Below the pieces are notes generated by a model. The model was not told the origin of the DNA, ran no database searches, and worked only from the letters and a program-made list of their open reading frames with translations. The position numbers were made by a program, and so were the translations under genes. From Shewanella aestuarii (GTDB taxonomy: Bacteria; Pseudomonadota; Gammaproteobacteria; Enterobacterales; Shewanellaceae), in contig NZ_CP050313.1 of NCBI RefSeq assembly GCF_011765625.1, positions 62,001 through 126,000 on the forward strand: a stretch of 64,000 bases of DNA. Direction: 5' to 3'. Of this stretch, positions 7,948-17,175 are shown one piece after another. The first letter of the stretch is position 1. Every line of letters starts with the position of its first letter.

Positions 7948-10815
7948 ATGAAATTAACTCGCAAGTCAACCACGGTGCCACAAACCGAAACCGCTAAGCT
8001 TGGCATTAACCGTCGTCAATTTATGAAACACATGAGTGTGGCTACTGGTGGTATTGCAGCAGCTTCTATGCTTGGCACTGGTATGATGCGTAAAGCCGAG
8101 GCTAAAGATATTCCTCATGCCGCACCAACAGAAGTAAAACGTACTATTTGCTCTCATTGTGCTGTAGGTTGTGGTATCTACGCTGAAGTACAAAATGGTG
8201 TATGGACTGGACAAGAGCCAGCATTCGACCATCCATTTAACCAAGGTGGGCACTGTGCTAAAGGTGCATCTTTACGTTATCACACTCACTCTCATAAGCG
8301 TGTGAAATATCCAATGAAGCTGGAAGGCGGAAAGTGGAAGCGTTTATCTTGGGATGATGCCATCAATGAAATTGGTGACAAGATGTTAGATATTAAGCAA
8401 ACATCTGGCCCAGATTCAGTTTACTTTATGGGGAGCGCTAAGTTCTCTAACGAGGGCGCTTACTTATACCGTAAACTTGCCGCAATGTGGGGCACAAACA
8501 ACGTCGACCACTCTGCTCGTATTTGTCATTCTACCACTGTAGCCGGTGTTGCTAACACTTGGGGTTATGGTGCGCAAACTAACTCATTCAATGATATTCG
8601 CAACGCGAAAAACATTTTTATCATTGGTGCAAACCCTGCTGAAGCTCACCCTGTTGCAATGCAGCACATTTTGACTGCCAAAGAGCGTGGCGCAACGATT
8701 ACCGTTGCAGATCCTCGTTTCTCTCGCACTATGGCTCATGCAGATGTGCATTTACCATTACGCCCAGGTACTGATATTCCATTAGTGTATGGCTTAATGT
8801 GGCACATTTTTGAAAATGGCTGGGAAGACAAAGACTTCATCCGCACACGCGCTTGGGGCATGGATAAGATCCGCGAAGAAGCCAAGCGTTGGACTCCTGA
8901 AGAAGTTGAAAACGTTACCGGTGTCTCTCGTGAAGCCGTTTATGCAGCAGCGAAGCACATGGCACATCACCGTCCTGGTACTGTAATTTGGTGTATGGGT
9001 GGTACTCAGCACCACGTTGGTAACGGCAACACGCGCATCTATTCAATCCTTCAGCTAGTGTTAGGTAACATGGGCGTACAAGGTGGCGGTACTAACATTT
9101 TCCGTGGCCATGACAACGTTCAAGGTGCAACCGACATGGGCTTGTTATTTGACAACTTGCCTGGTTACTACGGTGTGACCACCGGCGCTTGGGAACACTG
9201 GGCGCGGGTATGGGATTTACCATTTGATCAAGTTAAAGGTCGTTTCGATGCAACACCTTACTTAGGTCGTGATCCTATGACCACACCAGGTATTCCATGT
9301 TCACGTTGGCACGACGGTGTATTAGAAGACAAAGAAAAATTAGCGCAAAAAGATAACGTGCGTTTAGCTTTCTTCTGGGGGCAATCAGTCAACACTGAAA
9401 CTCGTCAGATGGAAGTTCGTGATGCGTTAGATAAGTTAGAAACGATCGTGGTTGTTGACCCTTATCCAACAATGGCGGCTGTCATGCACCGTCGTCAAGA
9501 GGGTGTGTACATTTTACCGGCGGCAACTCAGTTTGAGTGTGAAGGCTCGGTGAACAACTCTGGGCGTTCGGCTCAATGGCGTCAACAAGTGGTTGAGCCT
9601 GTATTTGAGTCTAAAAACGACTTAGAGATTATGTATCGCTTAGCGGCTAAAGTCGGTATCGCCGATACCTTAACTAAGCACATCAAGGTGGAAGGCAATA
9701 TGCCAAGCCCTGATGACATCATGCGTGAATACGCTAAAGGTATGCGTTCAATCGGCTACACAGGTTGGAGCCCTGAGCGTATTAAAGCTCACACCATGAA
9801 CTGGGGTGATTTCTCTCCGGAAACATTAGAAGCACCAGGTGGTGTGAATAAAGGCGAAACCTACGGTTTACCTTGGCCTTGTTGGGGCACTCCAGAGCAG
9901 AAGCATCCAGGTACACAAATCCTTTACCGTACTGACCGTAACGTTAATCAAGGTGGTGGTAACTTCCGTGCTCGCTTTGGTGTGGAATTTGAAGGCGAGA
10001 GCATTCTTGCTGAAGATTCAGCCTCTGTTGGGGCAGAAATTCAAGACGGTTACCCACAATTTGACGACGTCATGCTTAAACAGCTTGGTTGGTGGGACGA
10101 GCTAAGCGCAGAAGAGAAAGCCTTAGCTGAAAACCGCACTTGGGCGACAGACTTAGGCGGCGGTATCGTACGTGTGGCACTGGCTCACAACATGATCCCT
10201 TATGGTAATGCCAAAGCACGTTGTCGTGTGTGGACTTTCCCTGATGAGATCCCGATGCACCGTGAGCCGTTATACACGCCGCGTCGTGATTTAATTGCTA
10301 AATACCCAACTCACGACGACATGCAAGTTCATCGTCTACCGACTTTGTATAAGACATTACAAGACAAGGTTATCAGTGACAACTTAGATAAGAAGTACCC
10401 ATTAATAGTGTCTTCTGGTCGTTTAGTTGAGTACGAAGGTGGTGGTGAAGAATCTCGTTCTAACCCTTGGCTTGCTGAACTGCAACAAGAAATGTTCATT
10501 GAAATTAACCCAGCAGATGCAACTGATCGTGGCATTCGCGATGGTGACAATGTACGTGTTGAAGGCGCTGAAGGCGGTTACATCTTCATTAAGGCTATGG
10601 TCACTAACCGTGTTAAACCGGGTGTAACTTGGATGCCATATCACTTTGCCGGTGTCATGCACGGTGAAGAATTAGTGTACCCAGAGTCTGGCGGAGACAG
10701 CACTAAGCCTTATGTTGTAGGCGAATCTGCAAACACAGTACTGACATACGGCTATGACCCTGTGACACAAATGCAAGAAACCAAAGTGTCACTATGTCAG
10801 GTCGAAAAAGCCTAA
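7948..10815 (+). CDS. fdhA: Formate dehydrogenase catalytic subunit, copy 2
   Basis: 955-residue molybdopterin formate dehydrogenase, paralogue of the copy at 2774-5623. It has a twin-arginine signal (NRRQFMK, RR at 22-23), [4Fe-4S] cysteines C68/C71/C75/C103 and metal-ligand Cys193, all at the same residue numbers as copy 1. The copies align over their whole length. They differ mainly in surface segments and in a few added residues near the C-terminal domain (for example PESGGDSTKPYVVG). Periplasmic, exported by Tat with FdhB. Whether it prefers Mo or W cannot be told from the sequence. RBS is TAGGAGAA. Confidence 0.97.
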   Translation: MKLTRKSTTVPQTETAKLGINRRQFMKHMSVATGGIAAASMLGTGMMRKAEAKDIPHAAPTEVKRTICSHCAVGCGIYAEVQNGVWTGQEPAFDHPFNQGGHCAKGASLRYHTHSHKRVKYPMKLEGGKWKRLSWDDAINEIGDKMLDIKQTSGPDSVYFMGSAKFSNEGAYLYRKLAAMWGTNNVDHSARICHSTTVAGVANTWGYGAQTNSFNDIRNAKNIFIIGANPAEAHPVAMQHILTAKERGATITVADPRFSRTMAHADVHLPLRPGTDIPLVYGLMWHIFENGWEDKDFIRTRAWGMDKIREEAKRWTPEEVENVTGVSREAVYAAAKHMAHHRPGTVIWCMGGTQHHVGNGNTRIYSILQLVLGNMGVQGGGTNIFRGHDNVQGATDMGLLFDNLPGYYGVTTGAWEHWARVWDLPFDQVKGRFDATPYLGRDPMTTPGIPCSRWHDGVLEDKEKLAQKDNVRLAFFWGQSVNTETRQMEVRDALDKLETIVVVDPYPTMAAVMHRRQEGVYILPAATQFECEGSVNNSGRSAQWRQQVVEPVFESKNDLEIMYRLAAKVGIADTLTKHIKVEGNMPSPDDIMREYAKGMRSIGYTGWSPERIKAHTMNWGDFSPETLEAPGGVNKGETYGLPWPCWGTPEQKHPGTQILYRTDRNVNQGGGNFRARFGVEFEGESILAEDSASVGAEIQDGYPQFDDVMLKQLGWWDELSAEEKALAENRTWATDLGGGIVRVALAHNMIPYGNAKARCRVWTFPDEIPMHREPLYTPRRDLIAKYPTHDDMQVHRLPTLYKTLQDKVISDNLDKKYPLIVSSGRLVEYEGGGEESRSNPWLAELQQEMFIEINPADATDRGIRDGDNVRVEGAEGGYIFIKAMVTNRVKPGVTWMPYHFAGVMHGEELVYPESGGDSTKPYVVGESANTVLTYGYDPVTQMQETKVSLCQVEKA

Positions 10816-10843
10816 TTGCAGCTAAGCGAGGAGAATTGCCAAC

Positions 10844-11413
10844 ATGGCTACAATGAAATTTTTATGTGATACCAAACGCTGTATTGAATGTAACGGCTGT
10901 GTCACTGCATGTAAAAACGAAAACGACTCTGCTTTAGAGTGGGGTATTCAACGTCGTCGCGTAGTGACGATTAACGATGGTGTTAAAGGTGAAGCTTCAA
11001 TTTCAGTGGCTTGTATGCACTGCAGCGATGCGCCTTGTATGGCGGTTTGCCCAGCAGATTGCTTCTACAAAACCGAAGATGGCATTGTATTGCACGACAA
11101 AGATACTTGTATCGGCTGTGGCTACTGCTTCTACGCATGTCCGTTCGGTGCACCTCAGTTCCCGTCTAAGTCAACATTTGGCGGTCGTGGCAAAATGGAT
11201 AAATGTACTTTCTGTGCTGGTGGCCCAGAAGACAACCATTCTGATGCTGAGCGCAAAAAATACGGTTCAAACCGTATCGCAGAAGGTAAGTTACCTATGT
11301 GTGCTGAACTGTGTGCGACTAAGTCGTTACTTGCAGGTGACGCTGGCGTGGTGTCTGACATCTATCGTGAGCGTGTTGCTTCTCGTGGTTCTAACAAGGC
11401 GATTTGGGGTTAA
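10844..11413 (+). CDS. fdhB: Formate dehydrogenase iron-sulfur subunit, copy 2
   Basis: 189-residue subunit with the same four-cluster cysteine pattern as copy 1 (CDTKRCIECNGCVTACKN at the start, CIGCGYCFYACPFG in the middle, CTFC and CAELC later). It should carry electrons from FdhA2 to FdhC2 on the periplasmic face. Nearly all differences from copy 1 are in the last third. It ends at AIWG, without the extra tail of copy 1. GAGGAG lies ahead of the ATG, 28 bp after fdhA2. Confidence 0.96.
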   Translation: MATMKFLCDTKRCIECNGCVTACKNENDSALEWGIQRRRVVTINDGVKGEASISVACMHCSDAPCMAVCPADCFYKTEDGIVLHDKDTCIGCGYCFYACPFGAPQFPSKSTFGGRGKMDKCTFCAGGPEDNHSDAERKKYGSNRIAEGKLPMCAELCATKSLLAGDAGVVSDIYRERVASRGSNKAIWG

Positions 11414-11443
11414 TTCTCTAATGCGCGGTTAGTCCGAAGCGTT

Positions 11444-11473
11444 ACTAGGCGTTTAAGTGATTAAGCGCCTAGT
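11444..11473 (+). other. Stem-loop in the fdhB2-fdhC2 gap
   Basis: ACTAGGCG-T-TTAA pairs with TTAA-G-CGCCTAGT: a 13-bp stem with one U-G pair and a GTGA tetraloop. It sits between fdhB2 and the fdhC2 RBS. There is no T-tract, so it is not a standard terminator. It occupies the same location as the 6253-6275 stem in operon 1 but shares no sequence with it. Confidence 0.6.
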
Positions 11474-11491
11474 GATACATAAGGATGTAGC

Positions 11492-12463
11492 ATGAAAAAA
11501 ATACTAATGACACTAGGTGTCGCATTAACTTTGTTTTTGAGCGTCAGTTGTTTTGCTCAAAATCAGGTTGAAGCAGGCCAAACAGAAGGGCAAATTTGGG
11601 CGCAGCTAAAAGAAGGTGCTCAAGGTGTGACCACTTCAACAGGGCAAGAGCATGCGCAACTCATCAATACTTACGATTTACGTGTGTTTGAATTACGTAG
11701 TGATCTATTGGCGCCAGCCTTGATGGCTGCTTTATTTGGGATGATCATCATTTTTGTTCTGTTTGTTAAAGTGAACGGAATTTCAAAATTACATGGTGGT
11801 TTCTCAGGTAAGCTAGTCTATCGCTGGTCTAAGTTTGATGTGTCGATTCACTGGTTAGGTGCAATACCGTGTTTATTGCTTATTTTAACCGGTTTAACCT
11901 TGCTGGCTGGGCGTTTCTTCTTTCAGCCTTATGTGAGTGATGGCGTGTGGGCAAGCATGATCAATGCTGCCAAACTTATCCATGACTACATGGCTATTCC
12001 ATTCATGATTGGTTGGTTATTAATGTCGGTGCTTTGGGCGAAAAACCAAATGCCGAAAATGTATGACCTTAAATGGATGATGGTTGTTGGTGGATACATT
12101 AACTTTGGCCCATTTAAGGGCAAGCACCCAGATGCAGGTTTTGCTAACGCCGGTGAAAAAATGTGGTTCTGGGCTTTTGCCCTATTTGGTTTAGTGATTT
12201 CAGCATCGGGTATGTTGTTATTGTTCCCAAGTTTATTTGAACCAAGCCGTACTTTAAGCTTAATCGCTTTAGTGTTGCACTCGGTTAGCGCGATTATTAT
12301 TACCGCGTTCTCTATCGTACATATCTTTATGGCAACGGTTATGTCAGAAGGCGGTATGGAGTGTATGGTGTCAGGTTACTGTGATGAAAACTGGGCAAGC
12401 CAGCACCATAACTTATGGTATGACGAAATCAAACAAAACGGCACATTAAAATATAAAGAGTAA
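11492..12463 (+). CDS. fdhC: Formate dehydrogenase cytochrome b subunit, copy 2
   Basis: 323-residue membrane cytochrome b, paralogue of 6289-7302. An N-terminal signal-like helix (MKKILMTLGVALTLFLSVSC) precedes a short periplasmic stretch and about four more membrane segments. The conserved loop GPFKGKHPDAGFANAGEK and the end MVSGYCDENWASQHHNLWYD are almost the same as in copy 1. The N-terminal 80 residues have diverged strongly. Histidines in IHWLGA, IHDYMA and VHIFMA are candidate heme ligands. AAGGA lies about 8 bases before the ATG. Last gene of the operon. Confidence 0.93.
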   Translation: MKKILMTLGVALTLFLSVSCFAQNQVEAGQTEGQIWAQLKEGAQGVTTSTGQEHAQLINTYDLRVFELRSDLLAPALMAALFGMIIIFVLFVKVNGISKLHGGFSGKLVYRWSKFDVSIHWLGAIPCLLLILTGLTLLAGRFFFQPYVSDGVWASMINAAKLIHDYMAIPFMIGWLLMSVLWAKNQMPKMYDLKWMMVVGGYINFGPFKGKHPDAGFANAGEKMWFWAFALFGLVISASGMLLLFPSLFEPSRTLSLIALVLHSVSAIIITAFSIVHIFMATVMSEGGMECMVSGYCDENWASQHHNLWYDEIKQNGTLKYKE

Positions 12464-12493
12464 ATGCTCAGTTAATTTATATTGCCGTTAATC

Positions 12494-12526
12494 AAACGCC
12501 CAGCTTGGATCAAGCTGGGCGTTTTT
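12494..12526 (+). terminator. Rho-independent terminator of fdh operon 2
   Basis: A perfect 14-bp stem, AAACGCCCAGCTTG / CAAGCTGGGCGTTT, with a 3-base loop and a following T-run, 31 bp after fdhC2. Confidence 0.93.
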
Positions 12527-12636
12527 GTAAGTGTATAAGTTAGCAGTGTAATATCGCATTTATGAGTAAATTTAAACTACACTAAGTTCTAATGCAGCAT
12601 AATGAAAAAGATTTTCAGTAATGGGGTTATTTTTAC

Positions 12637-13566
12637 ATGGGTAGTCGATTAGCTAATATAAAGCGATTGTGTTACTTCTCAATTGTCTTAATGGCCTACC
12701 TGTATGTGCCGCAGTCTAAAGCTGTGGACAGTTTTATTATTAACCATTCTGAATCAGCCAATGATTTTAGATATGAATATACCTATGCATTATTGCAACT
12801 TGTCATAGAAGCAACTCAAGCAGACTTTGGAGAGGCTAATCTACAAGTGTCGAGTGTGGTGATGAGCCGTAATCGGCAATTAAGGGCGCTTGAAAGTGGT
12901 GAGGTGATTAATATCATGGCCGAGGCGGCAAATACTGAGTGGAATGACAAATTGCTGCCGGTTTACATTCCCATTCGTAAAGGTGTTCAAGGTTTTAGGG
13001 TTTTTATTATTACTCAAAATAATGCGGAAAAACTGAGCCATGTGAAGTCTCTTGAGCAACTTATGCAGTTTCCTACTGGCTCGGGTAGTCAGTGGACAAC
13101 AAAGATAGCGATGCAACAGGCGGGATTTAATGTGGTGGAAAGCACTCATTATGATAGCTTGTTTAATATGTTGTCTAAGGAGCGCTTTATTACTTTTGGC
13201 CGTGGTGTCAATGAGGCGTTTCAGGAGGTCACAGCATATCAGAAGCTATACCCACAATTGATGCTAGATGAACATCTGGTATTACATATCCCTTTAGCAA
13301 CTTACTTTTATGTTTCCCCTAATCAACCTCGATTAGCTGAAAGAGTCAGAGTGGGCCTTGAACGAATCATTAGCAACGGCAAGTTTGATCAGTTTTTCTA
13401 TCAACACCATTGTGATTTTTTACGCCAAAGTAAATTGAATCAGCGTGTGGTGCTAAAAATTGATAATCCTTTGGTGTCAGAGCAACAAATGACATCGATT
13501 GTCGGCCAAGAATTTTTATTAGATCCTAAAAGTGATTTTGCAAGCTTGTGTCAGCCATACCAATAA
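12637..13566 (+). CDS. Orphan periplasmic substrate-binding-like protein
   Basis: 309 residues. A cleavable signal peptide is likely (hydrophobic about 11-24, end near SKAVD), followed by a type II periplasmic-binding fold similar to amino-acid ABC transporter binding proteins. The late segment VRVGLERIISNGKFDQFFYQ is typical of the final helix of that fold. No permease or ATPase gene is adjacent and the gene is flanked by terminators, so it is probably not part of a transporter operon. A second protein of the same kind is encoded at 37147-38019. Ligand unknown. Confidence 0.65.
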   Translation: MGSRLANIKRLCYFSIVLMAYLYVPQSKAVDSFIINHSESANDFRYEYTYALLQLVIEATQADFGEANLQVSSVVMSRNRQLRALESGEVINIMAEAANTEWNDKLLPVYIPIRKGVQGFRVFIITQNNAEKLSHVKSLEQLMQFPTGSGSQWTTKIAMQQAGFNVVESTHYDSLFNMLSKERFITFGRGVNEAFQEVTAYQKLYPQLMLDEHLVLHIPLATYFYVSPNQPRLAERVRVGLERIISNGKFDQFFYQHHCDFLRQSKLNQRVVLKIDNPLVSEQQMTSIVGQEFLLDPKSDFASLCQPYQ

Positions 13567-13570
13567 TACA

Positions 13571-13602
13571 AAAATGCCAGTCATATCTAAGACTGGCATT
13601 TT
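13571..13602. terminator. Bidirectional terminator between the binding-protein gene and yqhD
   Basis: AAAATGCCAGTC pairs with GACTGGCATTTT over an 8-base loop, between two convergent genes. The A and T flanks allow it to work in both directions. Confidence 0.85.
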
Positions 13603-13654
13603 GGCTCACTCATTTAGCTGAGTGAATGGCTAAGATTGACAATCTAAAACAGAC

Positions 13655-14818
13655 TTACCACGCCTTTTCTAAAATCTCGCGGCTAATATCTAAGCCCAAA
13701 TCACCGGTTTCAGATAAAGCGGTCATCCCATGAGCCGCTAACGCAGCAATCACATCATCAATTTGAGCTTTGTCGATACCATAGTCTCGTAGACGGGTTT
13801 TTAAGCCAACTTGCTGGAAGAAAGCCTCAGTTTTATCGATAGCTTGATTAATTCTGCTGTCGTCATCACCTTCTGTAATATCCCAAACTCGCTCTGCAAA
13901 TTGTAATAACTTGGCATGTTTCTGGGGTTTACGAACTCGCCATACCGAAGGTAATACTGCGGCTAGAGTTTGTGCATGATCAATACCAAAGATAGCGGTT
14001 AACTCATGACCTATCATGTGGGTCGTCCAGTCAAAAGGTACGCCAACCCCAATCATGCCATTTAAGGCTGATGTCGCACTCCACATTAAGTTAGCGCGCG
14101 CTTGATAATTGGTCGGCTCTGCCACTGTAATAGGGCCAATTTCAATTAAGGTACGCATAATACCTTCAGCCATTCTGTCTTGTACTCGGCCATCCACAGG
14201 GTAAGTGGCATATTGCTCAATGACATGCACAAACGCATCAACTACGCCATTAGCCACTTGAATTTTAGGTAAGCTGAAGGTCAATTCTGGATCAAGCATC
14301 GCAAATGTTGGGTAAACATTAGGGTGGTTTACAGGGAACTTGCCACCCTGATAGCTAACCACAGCAAAGGCGTTCATTTCTGATCCTGTTGCAGGCAAGG
14401 TAGCGATAACGCCAAGCGGGATCACTTTATCGTCAGCAACAGGTACAGGGGCAAAACCATGATACAGCAGGCTGGTGGTATCACCTTCAAACTGGGTGGC
14501 GAGGGCAATAAACTTAGTGCCATCCATCACAGAGCCGCCACCTACAGCCAATAAAAAATCGATGTTTTCTTTGCGGGCCACTTCAACGGCTTGCATTAAG
14601 GTGTCGTATTTAGGGTTGGCTTCAATACCAGCAAACTCAAATACGATACGATTACCAAGTGCAGCCTTCACTTTATCTAAGGTGCCAAAGCGCTTTACGC
14701 TGCCGCCACCATAAGTTATTAATACTCGTGCATTTGCTGGCACTAATTGATCAAGTTCTGCAATTCGGTCTTTACCAAAAACAACATGGGTAGGGTTACG
14801 ATAATTAAAGTTCAGCAT
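13655..14818 (-). CDS. yqhD: NADPH-dependent aldehyde reductase / iron-group alcohol dehydrogenase YqhD
   Basis: 387 residues with the same length and order as E. coli YqhD, a metal-dependent NADPH aldehyde reductase that removes short-chain and peroxidation-derived aldehydes. The nucleotide loop AVGGGSVMDG (91-100) is present. The metal ligands fall at the E. coli numbers D194, H198, H267 and H281. It is transcribed away from an AraC-type gene at 15088, the arrangement known for yqhD and its activator YqhC. This supports induction by aldehydes. Cytoplasmic. Confidence 0.93.
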   Translation of the reverse strand: MLNFNYRNPTHVVFGKDRIAELDQLVPANARVLITYGGGSVKRFGTLDKVKAALGNRIVFEFAGIEANPKYDTLMQAVEVARKENIDFLLAVGGGSVMDGTKFIALATQFEGDTTSLLYHGFAPVPVADDKVIPLGVIATLPATGSEMNAFAVVSYQGGKFPVNHPNVYPTFAMLDPELTFSLPKIQVANGVVDAFVHVIEQYATYPVDGRVQDRMAEGIMRTLIEIGPITVAEPTNYQARANLMWSATSALNGMIGVGVPFDWTTHMIGHELTAIFGIDHAQTLAAVLPSVWRVRKPQKHAKLLQFAERVWDITEGDDDSRINQAIDKTEAFFQQVGLKTRLRDYGIDKAQIDDVIAALAAHGMTALSETGDLGLDISREILEKAW

Positions 14819-15087
14819 AGAGTTGTCACCTTATTTGTTGCATCAGCCACAGCGTGACGGAGCATGAAGTTAAGCAGGTTATCATGACGACGATAAGTGC
14901 CTTGTCATCACAATTAAATTTGATGGCATAATCATAAACCTCTGCCACAAAATAAACAGACACATAACTATTGTAATTGTGCCTATTCCTACTTATTTTT
15001 GTTTTAAATAGCATTTTAATTGTATTTTTGATGCACTTTTCTGCTTTGGTGGTAATCTTGTTGCATGATGTGTAACGAGTAGTAGCA
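14819..15087. promoter_or_regulatory. Divergent promoter region yqhD / yqhC-like regulator
   Basis: 269 bp AT-rich gap between divergent start codons. It must hold both promoters and probably the AraC-type binding site. I see no unambiguous palindrome or -35/-10 pair. Confidence 0.5.
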
Positions 15088-15957
15088 ATGACAGATATCG
15101 CAACATTAATGGCAGCATTAGCGCCAAAAGAAGGCGTGAATCCAACTCATTTAAAAGGCGTGCATGTTTTTAGAGGCTCGCAATATGGCGCACGTGGGCC
15201 TATGTGTTATTCACAGGGGATGCTATTTGTTGGGCAAGGTAAAAAGCGCCTGTATTTAGATGAGCAAACGTTTGATTACGACAGCCAAAATGCATTAGTG
15301 ATGACGGTGCCATTGCCGGTGGAGTGTGAAACCTTTGCCAGCCCAGATGAACCTGTGTTGGTATTAATGGTCGATATTGATTTGGTGCAGTTGAATCACA
15401 TTATTCGCTTGATGGATGAGCATAATCAAATACCCAAAAATTTGAATGAATCGCGTCAATCGGGATATTTTGTCACGCCGACCACAGAAGAGTTGGATTG
15501 CAGTGTGTTTAGGTTGCTGCAAGCTTTACAATCGCCACTCGAAGCTAAGGTGATGGGCGAAGCATTAGTGCTTGAGCTGTTATATCGGTTACTTGAAAGC
15601 CCCAATGCCGCGCCTTTGTATGCATTATCGCTTAGCCACACTCGCTTATCGCGAGTCGAAAAGGCGTTAAGTTATATCCATCGGCATTATGGTGAGTCAG
15701 TTGAGGTAGATACCTTAGCGGGGCTGGTGAACATGAGCCCATCGGCATTTCATCGTTGCTTCAAAGAGGTAACGGCCTCTTCACCGATTCAATATTTGAA
15801 GAAAATTAGATTAACGCGCGCGAAAGAACTACTTCAAGCCCAGCGGTTAAAAGTAAAAGATGTGGCCTCGCAAGTTGGCTATGAAAGCAGCGCGCAATTT
15901 AGCCGAGAGTTTAAACGTTACTTCGACCAAAGCCCCGGTGATTGTGCACGCCAATAA
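15088..15957 (+). CDS. yqhC: AraC-family regulator, YqhC-like
   Basis: 289 residues. The N-terminal half is an AraC-type sensing domain (cupin-like, beginning GVHVFRGSQYGARGPMCYSQ). The C-terminal 100 residues hold two helix-turn-helix units: LAGLVNMSPSAFHRCFKEV and VKDVASQVGYESSAQFSREF. Divergent position next to yqhD makes it the probable aldehyde-responsive activator of that gene, as YqhC is in E. coli. The next gene starts 19 bp after its stop, so yqfB may be co-transcribed. Confidence 0.88.
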   Translation: MTDIATLMAALAPKEGVNPTHLKGVHVFRGSQYGARGPMCYSQGMLFVGQGKKRLYLDEQTFDYDSQNALVMTVPLPVECETFASPDEPVLVLMVDIDLVQLNHIIRLMDEHNQIPKNLNESRQSGYFVTPTTEELDCSVFRLLQALQSPLEAKVMGEALVLELLYRLLESPNAAPLYALSLSHTRLSRVEKALSYIHRHYGESVEVDTLAGLVNMSPSAFHRCFKEVTASSPIQYLKKIRLTRAKELLQAQRLKVKDVASQVGYESSAQFSREFKRYFDQSPGDCARQ

Positions 15958-15976
15958 CAGACATAAGGCTACAATA

Positions 15977-16288
15977 ATGATCCCAACCAGTATCACGTTT
16001 TTTGAATACCTAACCCCGCTGGTGGCCAGCGGCGCTAAAACCATCACCATTCGAGATGCGTCAGAAAATCACTACGTACCCGGTACGCAAGTGGAAGTCT
16101 TCACCCTTGAGACCCATCAAAAGGTCTGTGATATTACTATTTTGTCAGTTGAGCCCTTGGCGTTTGATGACATTAATGAGTTCCATGCTGAGCAAGAAAG
16201 CCTGCCTCTGGATGAGCTAAAACAGATTATTCAACAGGTTTACCCAAACCAACAATCCTTGTTTATGATTTCATTTGAGTTGGTTTAG
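15977..16288 (+). CDS. yqfB: N4-acetylcytidine amidohydrolase, ASCH domain (YqfB)
   Basis: 103 residues, exactly the length of E. coli YqfB, a small ASCH-fold amidohydrolase that removes the acetyl group from N4-acetylcytidine. The catalytic residues line up by number: K21 and T24 in KTITIRD, and E74 in HAEQE. I use ATG 15977 because longer in-frame extensions run into the preceding regulator gene. Cytoplasmic; nucleoside salvage or detoxification. Confidence 0.92.
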   Translation: MIPTSITFFEYLTPLVASGAKTITIRDASENHYVPGTQVEVFTLETHQKVCDITILSVEPLAFDDINEFHAEQESLPLDELKQIIQQVYPNQQSLFMISFELV

Positions 16289-16315
16289 GAGAGTTGATCT
16301 GAACCCACTAAATTT

Positions 16316-16327
16316 GGGCGTTAGTTT
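16316..16327 (+). repeat. Cassette-boundary-like motif, copy 1
   Basis: GGGCGTTAGTTT just upstream of the DUF2971 gene. The same 12 bases occur at 17604-17615 ahead of yefM. It resembles the right-hand core of integron attC sites (GGGCGTTAG). Confidence 0.45.
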
Positions 16328-16341
16328 TTTGAGGATAAACG

Positions 16342-17163
16342 TTGATTCTATATAAATATATGTCGTTTAAAGCGGCTATTTCAGTTATTGAAAACTCATC
16401 ACTCGGCTTCTCTTGCTTAGAAGATCTGAATGATCCATTTGAGTGTACAGCCTTTGGTTTTGATGAGTGTGGTGACTCATTCGTAACCACAACAATGGCT
16501 ACAAATGCTTGTAAAAATCGTTTTTCAAGAAACTATGGTGTGCTGTCACTTACTAGGCAACCATTGAATTCGTTAATGTGGGCTCACTATGGGGACGAAC
16601 ACCAAGGCGTAGTAATTGGCTTTGATGTCAAATTAGCTGGATTTACTGATGAAGATGCATGCGTCATACCCTGTCAGTATGGTGAAATCGTCTATTCGGC
16701 AACTAAGCCACATAAAAATTTGTCTACTTTAAGTAGTGAAGAATTGATGAGTATAGGAAATGGCATCAAATTTAACTCTGATGCCTTTAATTTAGTCAAA
16801 AGGGCATTTTTGTACAAATCTATTGAATGGAGCTACGAAGAAGAAATTCGAGTTGTTAAGGATATATCAGCTCTACCGTTTAGCTACCATGTCGGTAAGG
16901 GACGCAGTAACGCTTGGAATAAAATCTCGGTAGCAGGGCGTCCATTGTATTGTTTGGATATACCAGAAAATGCTGTTAAGGAAATATATTTAGGTCGGCA
17001 TATATATAAAAATGTAACTAAAAAGAACGATTTCTCCGATGATGAACTTAAAGAGATCCTTCTTTCATGGGGACGCAAAGATTTAAAATTATTACAATGT
17101 CAGCCAGATGTACACTCATGGCAATTAATAGCTGAAAAATCAATCAACAAAGCTAACGAGTAA
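16342..17163 (+). CDS. DUF2971 family protein
   Basis: 273 residues with the hallmarks of DUF2971: KYMSF at the start, LEDLNDPFECTAFG near residue 30, MWAHYGDEHQGVVIGFD near residue 80 and WSYEEEIRVVK near residue 165. No signal peptide or membrane segment. The biochemical function is not established; members often sit in variable genome regions. Translation starts at TTG 16342, 7 bases after GAGG (16331-16334); no ATG fits better. It lies between housekeeping-type genes inside a stretch with repeats and a toxin-antitoxin pair, so it was probably acquired. Confidence 0.8.
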   Translation: MILYKYMSFKAAISVIENSSLGFSCLEDLNDPFECTAFGFDECGDSFVTTTMATNACKNRFSRNYGVLSLTRQPLNSLMWAHYGDEHQGVVIGFDVKLAGFTDEDACVIPCQYGEIVYSATKPHKNLSTLSSEELMSIGNGIKFNSDAFNLVKRAFLYKSIEWSYEEEIRVVKDISALPFSYHVGKGRSNAWNKISVAGRPLYCLDIPENAVKEIYLGRHIYKNVTKKNDFSDDELKEILLSWGRKDLKLLQCQPDVHSWQLIAEKSINKANE

Positions 17164-17175
17164 AGATAAGCCGCG
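17151..17175 (+). repeat. Post-gene repeat, copy 1 (attC-like left core)
   Basis: 25-bp segment overlapping the DUF2971 stop codon, starting AGCTAACG and ending GCCGCG. It matches 18241-18265 at 20 of 25 positions. CTAACG is the complement of the CGTTAG in the pre-gene motif, as in the outer arms of attC sites. Confidence 0.45.
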
